Source: Aquila chrysaetos chrysaetos (lineage: Eukaryota > Chordata > Aves > Accipitriformes > Accipitridae). From it: a DNA stretch of 64,000 nt. This document shows, piece by piece, positions 27,337 through 42,300 of the stretch. How positions within the stretch are numbered: position 1 is the stretch's first letter; each line of letters opens with the position of its first letter. Below the pieces are notes generated by a model. That model was not told the DNA's origin. It made no database searches and saw only the letters and a list, made by a program, of their open reading frames with translations. Made by a program: the position numbers and the translations under genes. The DNA lies in the NCBI RefSeq assembly GCF_900496995.4, contig NC_044014.1, positions 10,139,001-10,203,000 of the forward strand, read 5' to 3'.

Positions 27337-30300
27337 CTTACAGGGAAGAGATCAGAAAGTACATGGCGTTATTTTTCCTCTTTTTTCTTATTATCTTGTG
27401 CTGAAGAATAGAATGGCAGAGAGATATGTACTAATTTGCGTGAAAGATTCTGAGCAAAGAGTAACTGCACACACAGAAAGTTTAATTCTTATCATTTGTG
27501 TCATATATCCTACTTCATTAAAGTGGAGAATAATGTGTATTAACTCTCCAGACCTCACACTACTCAAGTACCATTCTGCATTTGGGAAAGTGCAAGAAGA
27601 AAGATTTCATGTTTTTCCTCTCTAAGAGTAAGTCTTGTGCTCTAACTGTTCCTCTTCCTGCCTTCATCACATATTCAACATACTCAGTGAACTAGGATAT
27701 GGAAGGGCAGGATTCCCAGAAAATAGTAATGCCTTTGCAACCTGTAATGTCTGTGTCTTCTCACCTGCCAAATCTGGGCTTTCTTCTGTTTCCGCTATAG
27801 CTAGTGTAAAAGGGGTGGATACAACACACTGGCCCAACATGCAGCGGGCCTTAGTGTTTTGTCCATCAGTGTACAACGTATCATCAATAAGCGTCAGTCT
27901 ACAATCAAGTCAATATGAGTGATAAATTTTTAGGCTTCTATCCCCACCCTGACTCCCTTTTCTTTACCTGGCACTGTGGAATATGCAAACAGAAAATCTG
28001 CTTCTACTGGGATTTTGTATCTCGGATTGGCATCTGTTTCCAGAGTGTCATTTGCAGGTCCAGAGTCAGTTTGTATACCTTCATCAAATTCAGAGCCTCT
28101 GCATGCCTGAAAGCAGTGAAGACAAAGAGAACTTGTCCAATAAGGAGAAACGGTGTTATAAAAATAAATATTAATTAACATTTTTTAATGGGTACAGTTT
28201 AAGCAATACTGTGCATGTATTAGAAGCAGAAATGCAATTCTGGGAGACATCTAATTTTCAGTGATAAAGTTACTAGCTTACCCATTTTAAAATATACATC
28301 CCGTACAGTAAAGGGAGTTAATGGTGTTGCAGGCTGTGGATCTCAGTGGATTGTCAAAGTGCCAAGTCAGCATTAGCTTATTCTAACCATGATTAATTTT
28401 ACTAGTCTAGAGTCATCCTCAGCACTCCATTATTACATAATGTCTTTTGCAGTGTGACTTCTGGACATTTTCTTTACAGGCGACTACACATTGTCTTTGG
28501 TTCCTGACATGCACTGCTGTAGCACCACATTTCACAGAGTAACAAAATCACATCCCGAGACCATCTAGTCCAATCCCCCTTCTCAAGCAAGAACAGCTAC
28601 AGCAGATGTTCAGGACCATGTCCAGCTGGGTTTCGAATATCTCCACAGACGGAGACTCTACAGTCTGGGCAACCTGTTCCAGTGTTTGACCACCCATTTC
28701 AATCATATTGCATTTTTAACATTTTTCCATTTCTCTCTTTTATTCTTAATTTCCTCTTAATCACGTGGTTTAGCTAAAGGGCACACTGGAAACACAGTCC
28801 AGGTTGGTAAGTTTCAGCTCTCGATCAGTAGCTTTGACTGACAGCTTTTGCAAAAAAATAGCAGTCTGATGGGCTTATATATCACGAGTTGGTTGCCTTT
28901 CTTAAGATAACTTTAAAGGCAAAAAAGTACCCATTCCAAACCTACAATTAAAAGAAACATCACTTTAGTAGTATCAAGAGCCTAAAATAGACACAGTTTT
29001 CACTTTGAGGTTGAGGATTAATTGATGGAACAACCTAGGGAAAACCACATCTGCTGCAACTCCCATATATACATAACACTATGATAAAAAAAGTGCAATT
29101 CAGACCCATGGTATGTCAGTTAATACTGTTTGAAACAGCTGTCTTTAAAAGCTTAAGTAATATACAATTAATTATATGCTAATGCAATAATGCAATATAA
29201 ATTTTTAGGCTACTGAGGGAGAGAGAAAATATTTCGTTTAGCAGAATGCAGTGATTTGTAGAGATAGCCTTTATTCAAACAGGCCTGGACAGTCCTCAGC
29301 TCTGTCTGCACAAGAGGGAGTTTATCTTTCTGCTTTGAAGTTCATATATTACCAAGCATAAAGAGAAACTATGTACAAAATTACAATGACAATATGTTCT
29401 TTACATCTGTGAATCTTGTGTATAAATTATCTTTTAAAAACAAACAATACAAGTCACCCATACTCAACTTCTCTCAACACATTTTTTCACAAAACCTCCA
29501 GCAAAGTTCAGTAAGTTAACCTACAGGGCTCTTCTAGAGCAGACAACCAACATAGCATGTTTTCCTCACTGCAGCAGTAGGATATTATATTTACCTTAGG
29601 GCTATTACCTGAATGAAAAATAATTTGGGTTTGCCTATAAGGCTTTTACACTTGTCTCCTCTGAATAGCGCAGTCAAACTCTTGATAGCCATAGGTCCAT
29701 CAGTGCCATAGATGAGGCCTTCCTCCCCATGGCTTAGAAGGATACAGGCAAAACAAGCAGCATCACTGTGATTCTCCTCAGCAGCTACAAATCAAATATG
29801 TCTTAGCCAAAAGGAAGCAACATTTTAAATTAAAATTATATTTAGCAAACACAGTTTTCTGAGACTACATATACATTGGGCCTGTACTGGAAGGCATAAG
29901 AAGGAGTGGATAAAGATGACACAACCCACTTTTTAGTAATGTGGTGAGTACCTTGAATACATGAATGCATCCTTCACTTGACTCCGAGTCTAGCCCACAG
30001 GAGTCAACAGGCTGGACTCTTTATCTAATATGACAAGGCTCTTCACCTAATACACAGGACAGGTACTTCACCTAATATGACAAGAAAACTGTATTTCTGA
30101 ATTAATGTTGGTAGAAGATGTGGGGAATTAAGCCTAATCCATTCAGAAACTTAATCCTTCTATACAGAAAACTGTATGTAGTGGGGCCTAAGCAATCTGC
30201 TCTAATTTGACCTGCTTTGAGCAGGGGATAGATTTGGTGACTTCTAGAGGTCTGTTCCACTCTAAATTATTCTATGATTCTAAATTTTTACCTTGCTTCA

Positions 30301-33300
30301 GTAATTTTTCCATATCATCACGGCTTCGGTCATTGTATATGCAAACGTCAAAACCTAAGTTTCTAAAACTCTTAGCTAGATCTCCAGCATCTTTATCAGT
30401 GCCATTGCGTGTACCCATTCCTGCCAGAAAACAAAGAATATGGTTGATTGCACATTACACAATTCAAAATAATTCACGTGTTCAAAGGTAAATTTTTAGG
30501 TTTATAATTAATAAAACTAAACAATGTCATGGTGACATAATTTTAAAACAATCCTCTAACAGTATTCTCAGCATTGAGAACAAATTGTGAGATTTGTTTT
30601 AAAGCAAAATAACACAAGGTTCAATATTAACACCTATCTTATCCTGAAAAATGTTGGCATGCCTCCAGCACCTTGCAACATAGGACCTCTATGGATGATT
30701 CTATCTCCTTTTGGTTATGCAGTGTAACATGCATAAAGCACCCCAAGACAAAACTGTTGAAAAGAGTCCCTGTGATACTCACATAGAAGAAACTGATGTA
30801 AATTCTTTGGAGTAAACATTTCATTTAGTGTGTTTGCCAAGTGTATAGGAAAAGACCTATAAAGTTGACTATAACACAAGTATCTGTCTGCTTTGAAACC
30901 ATACATGGTCTGAAAAGTTAAATGCAGGAGTGTAAACAGAGCACAGCTACAGCTATTAGCTTTTGTAGCTCATAGCTGTAGCTCAGGGACAGAGAAGATA
31001 TAGCATGGGCTGCAGATGCCAAAGTTCAAATTTTAACAACACAGACTTAAACTCTGGGACAAAGGTTTATTTTGAAGTTGGTAGAGCAAGGTGACATGCT
31101 CTTTGAAACATATACTGCAAAGAAGCTGCAAAGAGCTGCTCTAATGTAAGTGTTAAAGAACAGGAATAAATTGTAGGAACAACTACTTTTCAAAAAAGAT
31201 AAATACATTCATTAAAATTTCATGTCCTAAAAATAAAATACTTATTGCTTAATGAAAGTATAAAAATTCTAAAGTCTGTAATGAGTATCATCAAAGAAAG
31301 AACATTACCTGTTTTGTCTTCAAAATTTTTGTTGTTTATAATAATACATTTGCCAACTTTCTTGTAGTCCATATTATACTGGAATGTGGGCGTAACAATT
31401 CGGTACTGATTACTGAGAGAGGACTTTGGCTGTTCTTCTTCTCCATTCTTCTTTTTTCTAGGTGAACCAAATGAAATTATTGTCAGTGGCCAGTCACATG
31501 CAGTGTGCCTGTTTATCTTAATTCAAACCATTCAGGCAGCCCTACCCAATGTTCCTTCTTCTCTAATGTTTGTTTTCTTCTTTCGTATTTCAGATAAAGG
31601 CATAAAGATCTTGTGATTGCCATGAAGTGATTATTGTAGGCGATTGGATTCTGATGATGGTAAAATGACTCTAGAGTGAACTGCAGCCAGCACTAGTATA
31701 CCCAGATCCCACAGATAAAACAAATGGCCGAAACATGAAGTCAGGCTGACAGTAACCTTTTGCAAACTATGGTTCTGGACATATTTCATTTTTACTATAT
31801 ATAATTCATGGAAGGACAGACAGATCTCCCTTAATAACTATTCCAAGCACAGGAAGATATGCAGTTTACCCAATGGTGTGATAGGATTTGTTTATTGAAT
31901 CACCATCGTGCCTAAATTTTCTGAAGATTAAGACAGAGCAGTAGGTAGTTTCTACTGATAAAGGTTACAGATACAAACAGGTTGTGTTAATTTGGTCTGC
32001 CAAACAGCAGTCTGAACCTATGCAAAAAACTAAGCACATTTTAGTGTAATCATCAATACCTGAACCTCACTTAAAAAAACCAAACCAAACCAAAATGAGC
32101 TATAAATATTATCTGTTAATATGACTGTGTACTGATGTTTCTGCAGAAGTCTTAGACTGGATTAGAAAGGGATGCAATTTATTCTCATTGAAGTATTAAG
32201 AACAAATCAATTACAGCCAGCATGCACACCTGAAGTACAAGCATGAGGAACTCAGCAGTACTTGCTTTCAGAGGTGGACTTTTTGATCCAAGCAGGTGGC
32301 TTCAAATGTTGGCAAGATCTCCTCAAGCAGAACTGAAGCCAGTGAGAGCCTATAAAGGGTCTGATTCAACCTCAGAACTATAAACAAGCTTTGGAGCAAG
32401 CCCAGTTAAAAACAATGCTCAGGAAAGGGCAGAAGAAGTTATGAGCACGTCTCTTACTTATTTGGTCCAGCATCCTGCTTCTAATAGTATTTATTGCTGA
32501 TGTCTGAGAGGAAAACATAACCTACTTTCGCGGCACAAATAACTGTACAATACAGTTAGTTTTTAACAAAATTAGATTTTTCCCACAATCTCGATTAATT
32601 TAAGTACTTTCACTATTCTCACTCTGACATCTTTCTAAAGAATTACTAAGCTATTTGCTTCAATAATAGCCTGTAGACATGAGATTGCTGTGAACTGATT
32701 AAATGTTTAGGTAATCTACTTTCTTACCTTCCTGATTTAACGATTGTTGTCTTTCAGCTTTAAGTGTCCTCTTTTTTATTACTAAAGGACAAGACTAATT
32801 GTAAACTACAACAAACCTTCTCTAGATGATTCATCGTGTTTAAATGCTACTGCAATTCAATTTTAAAACAGCTTCTTTGAGTGTCCTCGTGTTCTGTTAT
32901 AAAGGGCCAAATCAAATAGCTGCAGCTGGCAGGCTTTCTCTGTACTCTTTCTGTATGTGACCATCCTAATATCATCTCCTCTCTTAGACTTCTCTTAGAG
33001 ACTACAAAACAAGGTATTGAATCATATCTACTTGAGGATTTTGTCTGATACTCTGGAAGTACAGTTTTTCCTGGCAAGTGGCAAGTATTGGTATTCCCCT
33101 CACATACTGCTTCTTGAGGGCTCTGGGAGCAATAATTAAACATGCTTTGCCTCAAGAAAAGATTTTAACCATTTTAAAGAATTATCCACAGCTGTATGAT
33201 GTTAATATTACATTTGACTTTCAAAGAGGTCTTGGATTCTTATTTTAGCCTAAAATTCCCCCTGGTCCTACATCACTAGACAGCTCTCTGGCAAAGACAG

Positions 33301-36300
33301 AAAACACAATTTCAAAACAACAAATAAACACTCAGGTCAATGAAGAGGCTAATTTCCTCCGTCCACACTGGATTCAAGTTTCTACAGATTTACCTGGCTT
33401 CACTGACTTCCTGAAAAAGCTGTATGACTAACAATGGCTGTTACACACAATAGGATATTTTCAAGGGGATTGTACACAAATTTCTGTTTATGTTCAACCC
33501 CTGAACAGTTGTGAACACTTGGGACAGATCCACATGAGCACCATGGTATCATGTTTGCACTGTCTGCTCTGCTAAAATGCTGGAAGTAATCTAATTCTAG
33601 TCCAGAAGTACGTAGCCATGTTACCCCACAAAAAGCCTCACTGAAAACAGCAGCTAGGGTTAAGTGGCATAATAATGTAGCCACACAACTTCTCTGAAAC
33701 CACTTCACTTCTGAGTTCAATAGTTTGCACTCATTCATGCAGAAATACTTGGGAGTTTAAGGGATGTAGCTACTACTGCTGGTATTCCCAAAAGTACGCC
33801 AGAAGCTCTATGCCAGTCAATGTCAAATGTCACAGACAAGCCTTGTCAGCACGGTAGCACACATAACTCTATCATTTCCCCATTTCTTTACAAAGGATAG
33901 TTTATTTTTGTTCTAATGATTCCTTCCAAGTTGATCAGGCTAATGAGAAACTAAGCAATCAGAGCATGCTTTGTAGGGTTACGCCTACCATTTCTTTACT
34001 GGCAGACAACAAAAAGTTCCAGAAATCTTTTGGTATCTGTCCAAACTGAACAAATAAGGAAGCAAAGGTTGTGCAGTATACATATCCTGGGCCTGCAGTC
34101 CAGAGAGAAATAGGTTTTTTTAAGATTCAGTTTTCTGTGCCAACACAGTGCAATATAGGAATTGCCTGACTGGATTAAATTGACAGTATAAGGTCCAACT
34201 CTTCAGTTTCAACAAGCTAAATCAGACCTTGCAATAATGACTAATAAAGTAATAAATATGTAATCATCAGTCCTTAAGGGAAACGCCCTGTCAGTGACAG
34301 GCTGGCTTATGACTGAAAGCCTAAAGCTTTCCAGCTAAATATTTATTTTCTAAGCTTTGAACTGGACACATGTTAATATAAACGTTTACCGCTGTTGTTC
34401 TTACTAAGCTTTCTAATTACCATATTTTCCAAAAGGGTTTCTACAGGTTACTTATGTGCTGTTATAAAATGTTTTAAACTATTTGCCCTCAGTTTTATTT
34501 CATCCTGCTTCTCTGACATCCAGTGTCTTTAATTTCCCTCTTTTGGGATTCAAACTTGCCCAGACTAAATAGAAACTTGAGTTTTATGACATTTTACTCT
34601 TTCTTCAGCTTTTAATTACAACTGTGCCATAACTCCTCACTCCGCTAGTGGTCACTGATCTTTCCCTTAGACAGAAATATTCTGGCTATCAGTGCTCTCA
34701 CATATTTCATGTTCTCTCCCTTTGGTCAAGAGTTCAGCAAAATTGAAACTCCACTCTGGCACCTTCATATAGCTTGCACATTTTCACCCTTACTGTGTTT
34801 GTAAATCCATGCCTTAGGCTTGACAAGAGTATGTCTGGGAATGTGATTTCATCAAGCGTAGACTTAACCAGTGTCAACCCTGGGAAAATCATTATTATCA
34901 ACATCTCACTTTTCAAATATAAAATTAAAGTTACTCATACTATTTATCATTTTGTTATTGAACTTTTAAATAGTAAAGACTAAGCTTCTTATCACCATGA
35001 GTGGCTAAAATTCTGTCAAAGTCAATGGAGATACATCACTTGCACCAATAGTGAACTCAATTGTCTAAAGGACTGCTACTTATCACAACAAACTTTCTTT
35101 TCTGTTACACTTTGGGTAAATTATGATTTCAGTATGTAGGGATATCAAGATTTAAGGATAAAAATATCACTGTTAACATTTAACTATACCTAAAGATTAT
35201 TTTCAATAACAATTTTACTGAAAGCAGTGCCTCTTAGCAGCTGACATTTCCTCCCCTTTGGCTTCCTTTCTACTGGCATCATCTTGCACTTTCTTTGCTA
35301 CCACATATTAGTATGACACACCAACACACTAAGAATCCATGTGCAGGAGAATCTCTTTCTTGAGTGTTGCAGTCTCTCATCATCTCTTTCACCTGCTATA
35401 GCCAAGGTCTTGGTCTCAGGTCTGCCAGCCCTTCAGAGTAACAAGTATTTCAGTGAGAACCAGCTGCTTAACTTAAAGTGTAGTGTGATTTATTTCCATG
35501 GGGAGGGTCTTCACTTTCCATCACATTACATAATTAATGTCATCTGTGTAGTCTGGTATTGCCTACCTTTGTGCAAGGTGCAAAGGCCAGTGACTGTAAA
35601 AAAACCTTCTGCTCTAAGCAAGCTGGTCTGCTATAACTATATGGACTCCCCTTGGAACAGTACTAGCTGGCATAGTGCAGGGAAAGTTCTGAAGGGGAGA
35701 GTGGATGAAAGGGAAACATTAAGAAGAAAGTGCAATCTCTAAGTAGAAACAGTTATACCAATCCATTTACTAAACCTCAACATTAACAATGATTAAAAAG
35801 AGGGTGATAGTAGCCGACAGCCAATACAGCTCTACTGAAAACATGAACTGCTTGGCCTTAAAAACAATGTGAGAGCACATGGAAGAAACAGCTCTGCCTG
35901 GAAAAGAACAGTCACTTAAATAGCCTTATGGGTAAAGGATTAGATGAGTAAAGACAAATTTTACAGTCATCACTTCCCAGTCACAGCATGGGAGGAGTTT
36001 CCTGTTTGTTTTTTTCCTGTTTGTTTGCTTTTCTAAGAGGAAATGAATGTGTTAATCCAAATAAACTCTAAAAATGATATTACAGAGGGATATCCGGGCT
36101 TTGAAAACAGCTATAATCCCTTTCTCTCCTAGGAAAGTTAGGGACTTTTGTTGCTGTACTGAAAAATGTAAGCAGATAAAAAAATTCTACAGTTATGATA
36201 CTATTCAATTTAAGGAAGTTGACATTCAGAGGTGGGTGGAAAAGGCTAAAGTGATTACATTAATTTCTATTTGAAGTACACACACACGAAAGACGAGAAC

Positions 36301-39300
36301 TGTCTCTTGCTCTATGAAGTTCAGTAAATTTGGGCTTTACTTGATAAGGAATATCACAGAACATTGTGGTAGTTTTTACCCTGGCATGCTTCTTTAATAC
36401 AATGTGCAATCATATATCATTTTTGAATGACTGATAACAGGTTTCTGTTAAAAAGAAAATTTGCCTTAAAAAACATGCTATCTTTACAGAACACATCACC
36501 TCAGTATCACTTCTGGAGTCCCCATGCTTTTTGACATTGGAGAACAGTTTTATTCTAGTTTCCAACACATTGTCAGCCTTTCTGTTGACTCTAGGCAAGA
36601 AGATTATAGCCGTGGTACAGTGACAAAGTCCTTAGTACAAATCTTCTCAGGTAATCCATCAACCACCGGAACTTTCATACACTTAATGTTGTGGGATGCA
36701 AGGTATCTTAAACCTGCAATGCTCTTTATTCTATTACAAACAACTGACATGTTTCCCTCATGACTTTTACATTTGGGTATCTCTTTAAAGTCTTCATTTG
36801 AATAAATTCCCCATTAAGTTACAATACTGTGGAGTAAGTGTACGGGACGATACATTAATTTTAAGACCTCTGAAGAAACTTACATAGCCTATATTGCTGA
36901 TTTAATTTTATGCAGTTTGTGTAGCTCTATGATGCTCTTTCTGTCTAAAAACCCCCACTCCTTCCATTATTGCACACACAGTATAGATGGCATTTGCAAC
37001 TACTGCTCATCACAAGTGCTATGTTTGCTCTCCTGGGGAAAAATCCAATCCTGGATTGGATTTATTTTTTAAATAGGTAGTTAAAGGATAGATAGGAAAA
37101 AATGAAAATGCAAAGAGGATTGTGTTTGAATTCACAAAGCATCACCAAGCTTTGTGTAGTAAAACTGAGTCTGCTGGAGACCAATTCAGAGTTATTCTTC
37201 CAAAAGAAGTGAACAGGAAACAAAATTCATAAATTAGACAATCAAGGTTCAATATTTTGTTCTATGTTTCTACTTTAGTCTCAATAATTAGGGGTCTATT
37301 CATATGTCTGATGCTTTCTGATGATTATGCATTAGTATGTCTTACTCCTACATAACCTTCTCTCCAAACTGCCAGCTTTAATACTTCTATTCAGCTTTAA
37401 TACTTTTATCCAGTCTAATTTCACCATATTTAGCACACCTCTAATTACTGTACACTCTCCCCTCTTTGAATTTTTTTTTCTCTTGAAACCTATTGGCAAT
37501 AACAAGCAAAAGACACTTGTTAAACCTGACTAGAGCTTTTTAGATCTTAAGTTCTTTAAGGCAGACTCTTTGTTCTTTGTCAGATTCATTTTGGTAAAGT
37601 GTCACACAGATTTAGAGCTGCATGCAAATAATAGATTATCCTGTTGCCTTTTCCCATTAATATTGCATCAGGTTTGCAGAGCAGCAACATTTCTGGACAA
37701 GAAGAATGTGTCATAACTTGAATTGTCTTTTATAAAAACTAATATTCCTTTACTGTTAAAAATCAGAAAGCACAAATTATATGGGATAAGGACTATGCGT
37801 TAACCATAAGTGCTAGTTCAAATACTAAAACTGATATACTGCATTTGATGGTGTGATCCTGGGTCACACACTGAAAAGGCAGCATGCTAGAATACTAAGT
37901 GAAGCCTACGATAAACACTAACAGGAGCCACTGCAGAAGATGTTGGCATTTGGGAGATCTCAGTTCTGTTTCCAACCTGACTGTCTCTTGCTATGGCCTC
38001 ACCAACATTTTCTCCTGAATATACTCCAATGGCAGGTGCAATTTCCATCTCTCTCTTTTCAGACAGAAAACACCTTACCAAGGACTCTTTTGAGAGAGGT
38101 TAAATATAATTGTAAACCAAGAAAATAAATACTATCCCTCACAATCTTTTTTTAAACAAAGGTTACTCAGGCTTCCAGATTACGTGCCAGTAGATAAACT
38201 GAAAACGAGCTTAATAGTTGAAGCAAAAATCTCCTGAGGAAAAAGTGGCAATACTAATTATGTAGGAGGAAGTTCAAGAAAATATTGCATACTTTCAATT
38301 TCCCTACTGAAAGTTATTAGCAAATGACTGCCAACTTTGATAGACTAGCACCAAAAAAATAACCAGTCCTTAGAAGGCTATTTTTAAATATGCCTCAGAT
38401 AAATGTCAAAAGAAAATTTAAAAAATTTCTAATATTAAAGTCAGAGTCTTTTCAACATAATAGAAAGTCTTAATTTAGAAGAGAGAAGAAAAGTAGTCCT
38501 AGAAAACTGAACGTAAAAGTTCCCCCAAAAGCATCTAACCATTATTTCACCTATATTGCTTACTATGGCAAGGTGGTGTCTTACACAAAAGGCATGAAAA
38601 CTGGCAGTTGCAATTTGGAATAGCAAACATAAACAACACAATACAACAATACAATACTGGAGTCTAAAATTCATATTTATCAATGACTTAGAAAGTCTGT
38701 GCAACCCTTGCATCTTCATATGCTACTCTGCTGAAGTGCCAAAACCTTGAAAGTCATATTTGGGAAGGAGTGGAATAAAGGGAAACGGCAAGTGTGCTTA
38801 CTCGAACACCACAGCCCCTAATGAATGCACCCCGCTTTCCTTCTGGGACCAGGCCTACTAAAAGCAACAGGACTAGTCAGACAGTAAAATAATGCCTGTT
38901 TGTAACTGTTCTCAAGATCAGGGCCATAGTAATTATTTAGCCTACAGATTCTTTTTGAACCGCCAATTAGTTCATGACTTCTTAAGGACATCTTTGGAAT
39001 TAGATCATCAGCTGACTAAACAAAGCCAGTTTAAAACTCACCAGAGGCAAAGCCTTTTGCTTGAATGAACCCGAAACTAGGAAGCTAATGGAGACAGTGC
39101 CTCTTGTTTCTTTGTTTCTTGTTTCTTTGGAAACCCATGTCCCAAGCCCTCCCTATAACTGTAAACACACTAATTTTGAAAGGAAAATATTGCTGTAGCA
39201 GTCTTGAAAGAAAGGAGTTAGGTAAACAATGGGATTATTTCCTTGAATTTATAAAGATAATAATAGAGCTGGGGAGGGCCTAAGCTACCATTAACAAATT

Positions 39301-42300
39301 CTTTGCCCATGACAGGACTGAGTTCATTCATCCATTAAAACAGTATCATATTAAAAACCTACTTTTGTTCTTCCTATGACATATATAGCAGTACTGTTAC
39401 AGATTTTGCAGAAAATTCGCAAAATAAAATGCTTTAATTTTTTTGAAAGAAATCCTGGAATTTCCCTAAGTTTCCTGTAGCATGCAATATGACCTCCAAC
39501 AGTAGAACACAAGTCATAAAAATATTTATTAAGATTATATGCTAGCTATGCTTTACTCAGTTAACTTGATGGAAAGTATTAAACAAACCAAAATGCTCAG
39601 CTGGGGGGATAAGTTCTGTTATCTACTAAGAGACAGTTGTGCTCTAGATGGAGAGCTGAGTATGAATCCTGCTTCTGCTATTGAATAACTTTGGGAAAAA
39701 TAACTTCATATCTCTTGGTCTTAGTTTTTCCATTACAAAATGGAGCCTAAACAAATTTATTTCATAAAACAACTGCAGATCTCATGGCTTCTTTCCGGGG
39801 GATAGTAGTGTACAATAAACTAGAGAATGAATTTAAAATCCACTATTTTGTACATCTGTACAATGTTTACATCCAGAGCGTGTGAGGTAGCTTATTGCCA
39901 CGTGCCTCCTGGAAAAAAATGCTTGAAACAAAGGCATTCTTACTGTCCACTGTGGAGGTTTACAGTGGATCTCAGTTCAGCAACAAATTCCTATCTTTGG
40001 TTACTGCACATTAGCTTTCCTGAAGAAATAAAACCGCTGGTGTCTGCACACGATTATTTAATGTCAACTGTAAAAATAAAAAGGTTGCAGTACACAGAAT
40101 ATGGCATTTCCCCAAAGTATATTATAGCCCTAAAGGCCTCTGAGACCTTGGCTTAACGGTCAAGATATCAGAGCTTATCACATATCAGCTACTCAGCTGA
40201 ACTACAGCAATGGCTATTGATATGTTCCTTTGAAACCACAATCTAAAGTGTATTAGCTTGAATCACAATAAGGCCTCACCTGCCACAAAGCTTCACAACT
40301 GCAAGTCTCAGAGATAAACAAAATCAACTAGTAAGCTGCAACATGCTAATTGCACTAACTGACCCACCTGAGTGGGAACACACTTTTCATTTGATCTCTT
40401 GCAAAACAAACACAAACCCTTATTCAGTAGTTTCTACAAACCTTCAGCTTCTGTTTAATCTGCAAAACATCTTTTAGCTTTATACTGAACCTTTTTTTAA
40501 AAGATCCATTTATGGATCCATTGGATTCATTTATGAATTCTTTTCTTACAAAAAGTGCCTCCTATCTTCTGATCTTCCATCACCTATATATTTGTACAGT
40601 ACACTACATATTTGTATAGTACACTACATATTTGTATAGCACAAGCAATTGTCTTTCAACTTCAGTTAGAGAAACTAAAGACATTTTAAATCCCTCATTA
40701 TAAGATACTTTTCAGATCCTGAGCTACTCTTCCAGCTTTTTTGTCCCATTTTTGTTTCAGACCCTACTCCAATTAGGAGGGAGAATCCTCTCTAGGAACT
40801 TGGAAAACAGAGAAACCCAGTCCAGGACAACTGGAAACTCAGTGTGTAATGAAGGCAGTTGAGCTGTTTGAAAGAGCAAGCTTCACACTACAACTTCTGG
40901 CATATTTTGTATGTTACATATATCTTTGCATGTTATATATATCTTTGGAGTTCTGACAGTTACATCTAAATATGTCTTCCTCTCCTTTTAACTGCATATT
41001 AGTGATGGCCTTAACATAATTCAAATCAAAACCATGGCTGCAATTTTATTTATTACATACAAATGAAGCAGACAAAGCGCACTGGGGCTAAGCCAGCTGC
41101 ACTTTGTAAAAAAAATTTCAATGCAGACTGTTATGTCTAATGTTGTCCACATTTCGCAACAGTTAAAAAAAGACAAGAGGGAAAGAAAAAGAAACAGTAT
41201 CAGTAAAGTAGCAGTATCCTAGTCTTTGTGCACTTAAAATATTAAGTATCATTTACAGCCTACATGACAATTTTGTGATGTAATGCCTGCAGCAGAGTAA
41301 GTTCCAACTCTCAACCGTCAATTTGTAATTCATCTTCAGCTTCCTAATTAGTTGCATGGTATCTGCTGTGCAGGCCTCACAATATTGTATGCAACATAAT
41401 ATTAAAATGGTAAAATTTTACAAATAAAGAATATTGCTTGCTGAAAGGCTTTCTGCTCATTTCTAGAATACCTGCACATACATGGGTGTTCTGGAAACTG
41501 AAATTTTGCATGATCATATCCTAAATAGTATAATGTACATAGGCAACTGCCAATTACATGAAAAAAAAGATGAAGCCTCTCTTATCTATCATAGGTACTA
41601 AGAGCAATTAACAGGTATATATATTGCTATATGGACTGCTTGGAAAATGATTCAAAATAAAGCAACACCCCCCCCCCCCCCATACTATTTCTCAGAGAAC
41701 ACTCTGGCTAGGATTAGCAATTGCAAAATGCCAGTAGAGTTATAATTAGCTGGATATAAGCACTGAAACTACACTCTTTTAGGGTATTCATTCATGAGAT
41801 TTCCAAACAGGTGTCAGAGAAGGAAGGAGATAAATAACATTCTACAGTACCTTGGCTCATCATCAAATGGTACTCCACACTGCATCTGAAAACAGCTTCA
41901 GCTTGTCCTCAAGAGCAAGTCTAATCTTCTTTGCTAATGCTAGGAGCCCACCATGCTCAGGGTTACATTGGAGAGTGAAACAGGATGCTCTCTGTGTTCA
42001 GGCCCAAAGATTCGCATGTGTCAGCAGTGGGTCACGCTGGACTTTTCTATGGGGGCTATTCAAACCCTCATAGCTATCACCCTGCAAGCTGAGGTCATGC
42101 AGGCCTGATCTACCTTTGCTGACAAGCGGAAAACACACTCCCATCGCTCTGATTCTATCACTGTTCCTATGTAAGAGTGTAGGAAAATACAGCAGATCTT
42201 GAGATGGAGGTGGGACAGCAGACTTCACTTTGTAATACGTCTTTCTTCCTTCTCTCAAAACCTGACCCACCATTACTACAATATTTACACAATGAATATT

